DNA of 7,103 nt. It comes from an uncultured Clostridia bacterium. Its GTDB lineage: Bacteria; Bacillota; Clostridia; Oscillospirales; CAG-272. Shown piece by piece: positions 5,247 to 7,103 of the stretch. Location of the stretch: assembly GCA_947367285.1 (NCBI GenBank), contig CANBDB010000076.1, positions 1 through 7,103 of the forward strand. Direction: 5' to 3'. Position 1 is the first letter of the stretch. Each line of letters opens with the position of its first letter. Position numbers and translations under genes: made by a program. The notes beneath the pieces are model-generated. The model did not search any database, was not told where the DNA came from, and was given only the letters and a program-made list of their open reading frames with translations.

Positions 5247-7103
5247 TTATAGTCTGGAACTTCTTACAAGGTTTGCTTCAAGAATTGCCGAGATATAATC
5301 AATACTCTCGGTAATTCTAGACTTGAGCGCACTGTTTTCAAAGTCCTGTACGTCTGATCTCAATTTTGTGAGGAGTCCGAGAACTTCGTTAACATCATCA
5401 GCGCTATCCAAAGCTCTTTCAAAATTTTTAATCACTGCTATCTCGCTTTCATTCATCACACTATAATAGATTCTATCACATCTATCAAAAAACTGATCTT
5501 TCCAAGCACCCACGACCAATTTCGCATCCGAGGTAGGCGTTACTGCCCTGCCACTATGAGTTGAGTTTCTCAAAATAGTCATAATATATTCGGCATAATA
5601 ATCGTTTCTAACTATGTAATTTTGAGTTGCGAAGAACGATACACCGCATATATTCAAGGTTTTGGTTGCTTCAATTAGCTCTTGATTTTTTCTGATAGTA
5701 TCACCGTTATAAAGCGGAGATATTCCTGTATATTGCAATACATTTGGCAAATAGTTATTAAAAACCGCCGCACTTTCGTGTAAAAGATCAACATTTTCCG
5801 TGTAGATCATGGGCAAAATTACGTCAAGATATCCGTTTTTAAGCCACACGTCAATGTCCTGCATATATACCTCCTTGGCCCCATAGATATAACCATATGG
5901 GCTTGAGGATATGATAACTTCAGAATCCAATGAGCGAATAAGGTCGGTCATATTTTTAACTGTATCCGTAATTGCATTTTGCTTAAATTCGTGCCACTGT
6001 GCGCGAAGGCGAGTATTATGTTTGAGATCCTCAATAAGATTTCCGCCCGTATATCCATATTGCTTTGAAAAAGCATTTACGGAATATTCAGTAAATCCGT
6101 TATCAATATATTCATCAAGATAATAGATTTCGGCATATCGTATGTAATCGTAGCTGATGCCGTCAAAATCGTATTTTTGTACCATTTCGGTTATAATTGC
6201 GGCAAGGAATTCTTGCACCTCGGGATTGGTTGGATCTAAATATCTACCCGATTTGTCACCGGTCAAATCGGAATAAATCCACTCGTACTTTACAGCAGGA
6301 GATTTAATACCGTAATATGAACTTGCGCTGAGCAATTCAACCCATGCATGCACCTCAATACCTAATTTATGACATTCGGAAATTAGCGCAAGCATATAAT
6401 CGTTGCCGTATTCTCCGTAATTATACTGAGCCATTCTCGGATGCTGACAACCGATCACATCACTATAATACGTAGTCATTCCGTGCCAAAAGGTTTCAAC
6501 ATAAAGGGTATTTATGCCCATATCATATAGGTACGAAGCAAACTCCCTAACTCCCTCAAGCGTAGTTTCGTCAATGACGGAAGCATTTGGACGATGCCAT
6601 ATTCCCCTTGCATCCACCGCATAGGACTCAAGCGTGAGAGCATATTTCATATCAATCAAGCTCATGGCATAGTCCATCTTCCCTTTTGCCACGCTAACGT
6701 CAATTTCACCGTCAAGATATCTCTCGTAATCATCATAAGCATCACCAAAAAGAAGGTCAATTTGCTCGATCAATTCGTAATTGAGATCGTAAAGTCCTGC
6801 CCTCTTGTGCTCGATTATATTTTCAACTCTACGGTTTTCAACCTCTAATATTTTAAGATTTGAAATTTTTAAATCTCTTGTAACCGTAAGCTCATTACGT
6901 TCAATGTTAACAATATCCCCAATTTGAACTTGCTTCAAAAACTCAGCTGCCTCGCCGTGACCACTCAAAATGTATGTGTCAGGTGTAATGTCAAGGCGCT
7001 CGCCTCGATCAATAACGCAGTTCGAATTCTTCTCTACAAGCAACTCATAGCCATACTCATTTCGAGGAAAATCAAAGGTGTATAAAACAAGCGTATTGTC
7101 AAA
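5247..7103 (-). CDS. GHL10 (DUF187) glycoside-hydrolase-like protein, 3' part
   Basis: The frame is open to the right edge, so the start lies outside and 618 C-terminal residues are visible. The TTG at 7041-7043 is not a convincing start, because in-frame coding continues upstream (LVLYTFDFPRNEYGYE). Visible residues 1 to about 95 contain YILSGHG (44-50) and resemble the beta-rich module often found before GHL10 domains. A helical linker follows. The GHL10 TIM-barrel-like domain runs from about 164 to 505: ARGIWH (165-170), VETFWHG (202-208), EVHAWVE (250-256), FDGISYDYIRY (313-323) and VILPMIYT (428-435). A charged helical tail runs from about 550 to 618. Family members are putative glycosidases, often exported and associated with cell wall or polysaccharide. 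Any signal peptide would be in the missing part. No membrane anchor is visible, and substrate and activity cannot be read here. Confidence 0.88.
   Translation of the reverse strand, partial: FDNTLVLYTFDFPRNEYGYELLVEKNSNCVIDRGERLDITPDTYILSGHGEAAEFLKQVQIGDIVNIERNELTVTRDLKISNLKILEVENRRVENIIEHKRAGLYDLNYELIEQIDLLFGDAYDDYERYLDGEIDVSVAKGKMDYAMSLIDMKYALTLESYAVDARGIWHRPNASVIDETTLEGVREFASYLYDMGINTLYVETFWHGMTTYYSDVIGCQHPRMAQYNYGEYGNDYMLALISECHKLGIEVHAWVELLSASSYYGIKSPAVKYEWIYSDLTGDKSGRYLDPTNPEVQEFLAAIITEMVQKYDFDGISYDYIRYAEIYYLDEYIDNGFTEYSVNAFSKQYGYTGGNLIEDLKHNTRLRAQWHEFKQNAITDTVKNMTDLIRSLDSEVIISSSPYGYIYGAKEVYMQDIDVWLKNGYLDVILPMIYTENVDLLHESAAVFNNYLPNVLQYTGISPLYNGDTIRKNQELIEATKTLNICGVSFFATQNYIVRNDYYAEYIMTILRNSTHSGRAVTPTSDAKLVVGAWKDQFFDRCDRIYYSVMNESEIAVIKNFERALDSADDVNEVLGLLTKLRSDVQDFENSALKSRITESIDYISAILEANLVRSSRL

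Noticed and set aside
7041..7043. TTG as the start of the GHL10 gene
   Set aside because: The same frame stays open and protein-like to the window edge, and there is no Shine-Dalgarno site before this codon, so the real start lies outside the window.

Overview
The window looks like chromosomal DNA from a low-to-moderate GC Firmicute, most likely an anaerobic Clostridia or Ruminococcus-type lineage. The reasons are purine-rich Shine-Dalgarno sites, near-consensus sigma-A promoters, AT-rich intergenic spacers with strong hairpins, and the gene content. There is no sign of an insertion sequence, phage, CRISPR array, tRNA or rRNA. About 93% of the window is coding, and no gene-free stretch exceeds 300 bases.

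Layout from left to right. (1) About 18-494, minus: a small two-helix membrane protein of unknown function. It has a clear promoter but no conventional start codon that fits. (2) 656-2497, minus: TypA/BipA, a ribosome-associated translational GTPase. (3) A divergent intergenic region (2498-2694) that carries a consensus promoter for a two-gene plus-strand operon: a HAD phosphatase of the phosphoglycolate phosphatase type (2695-3357) and a PAP2-type membrane phosphatase (3370-4008). (4) A strong hairpin (4013-4039) that separates this operon from a convergent minus-strand gene (4043-5146). That gene joins a 5'-nucleotidase-like HAD domain to a guanylate-kinase-like P-loop domain. (5) 5247-7103, minus: the C-terminal 618 residues of a GHL10 (DUF187) glycoside-hydrolase-like protein that runs off the right edge.

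The genes appear to be mostly independent transcription units. The only evident operon is the HAD/PAP2 pair, two phosphatases of different folds whose substrates cannot be read from the sequence. The most notable item is the nucleotidase-kinase fusion. Its kinase half keeps the ATP-binding loop but lacks the two arginines that normally hold the GMP phosphate. Other points are the missing start codon of the first gene, a terminator hairpin that overlaps the next gene's -35 box, and nested competing palindromes between typA and the first gene. I did not find a convincing complete novel system; the fusion gene is the best candidate for new biochemistry.
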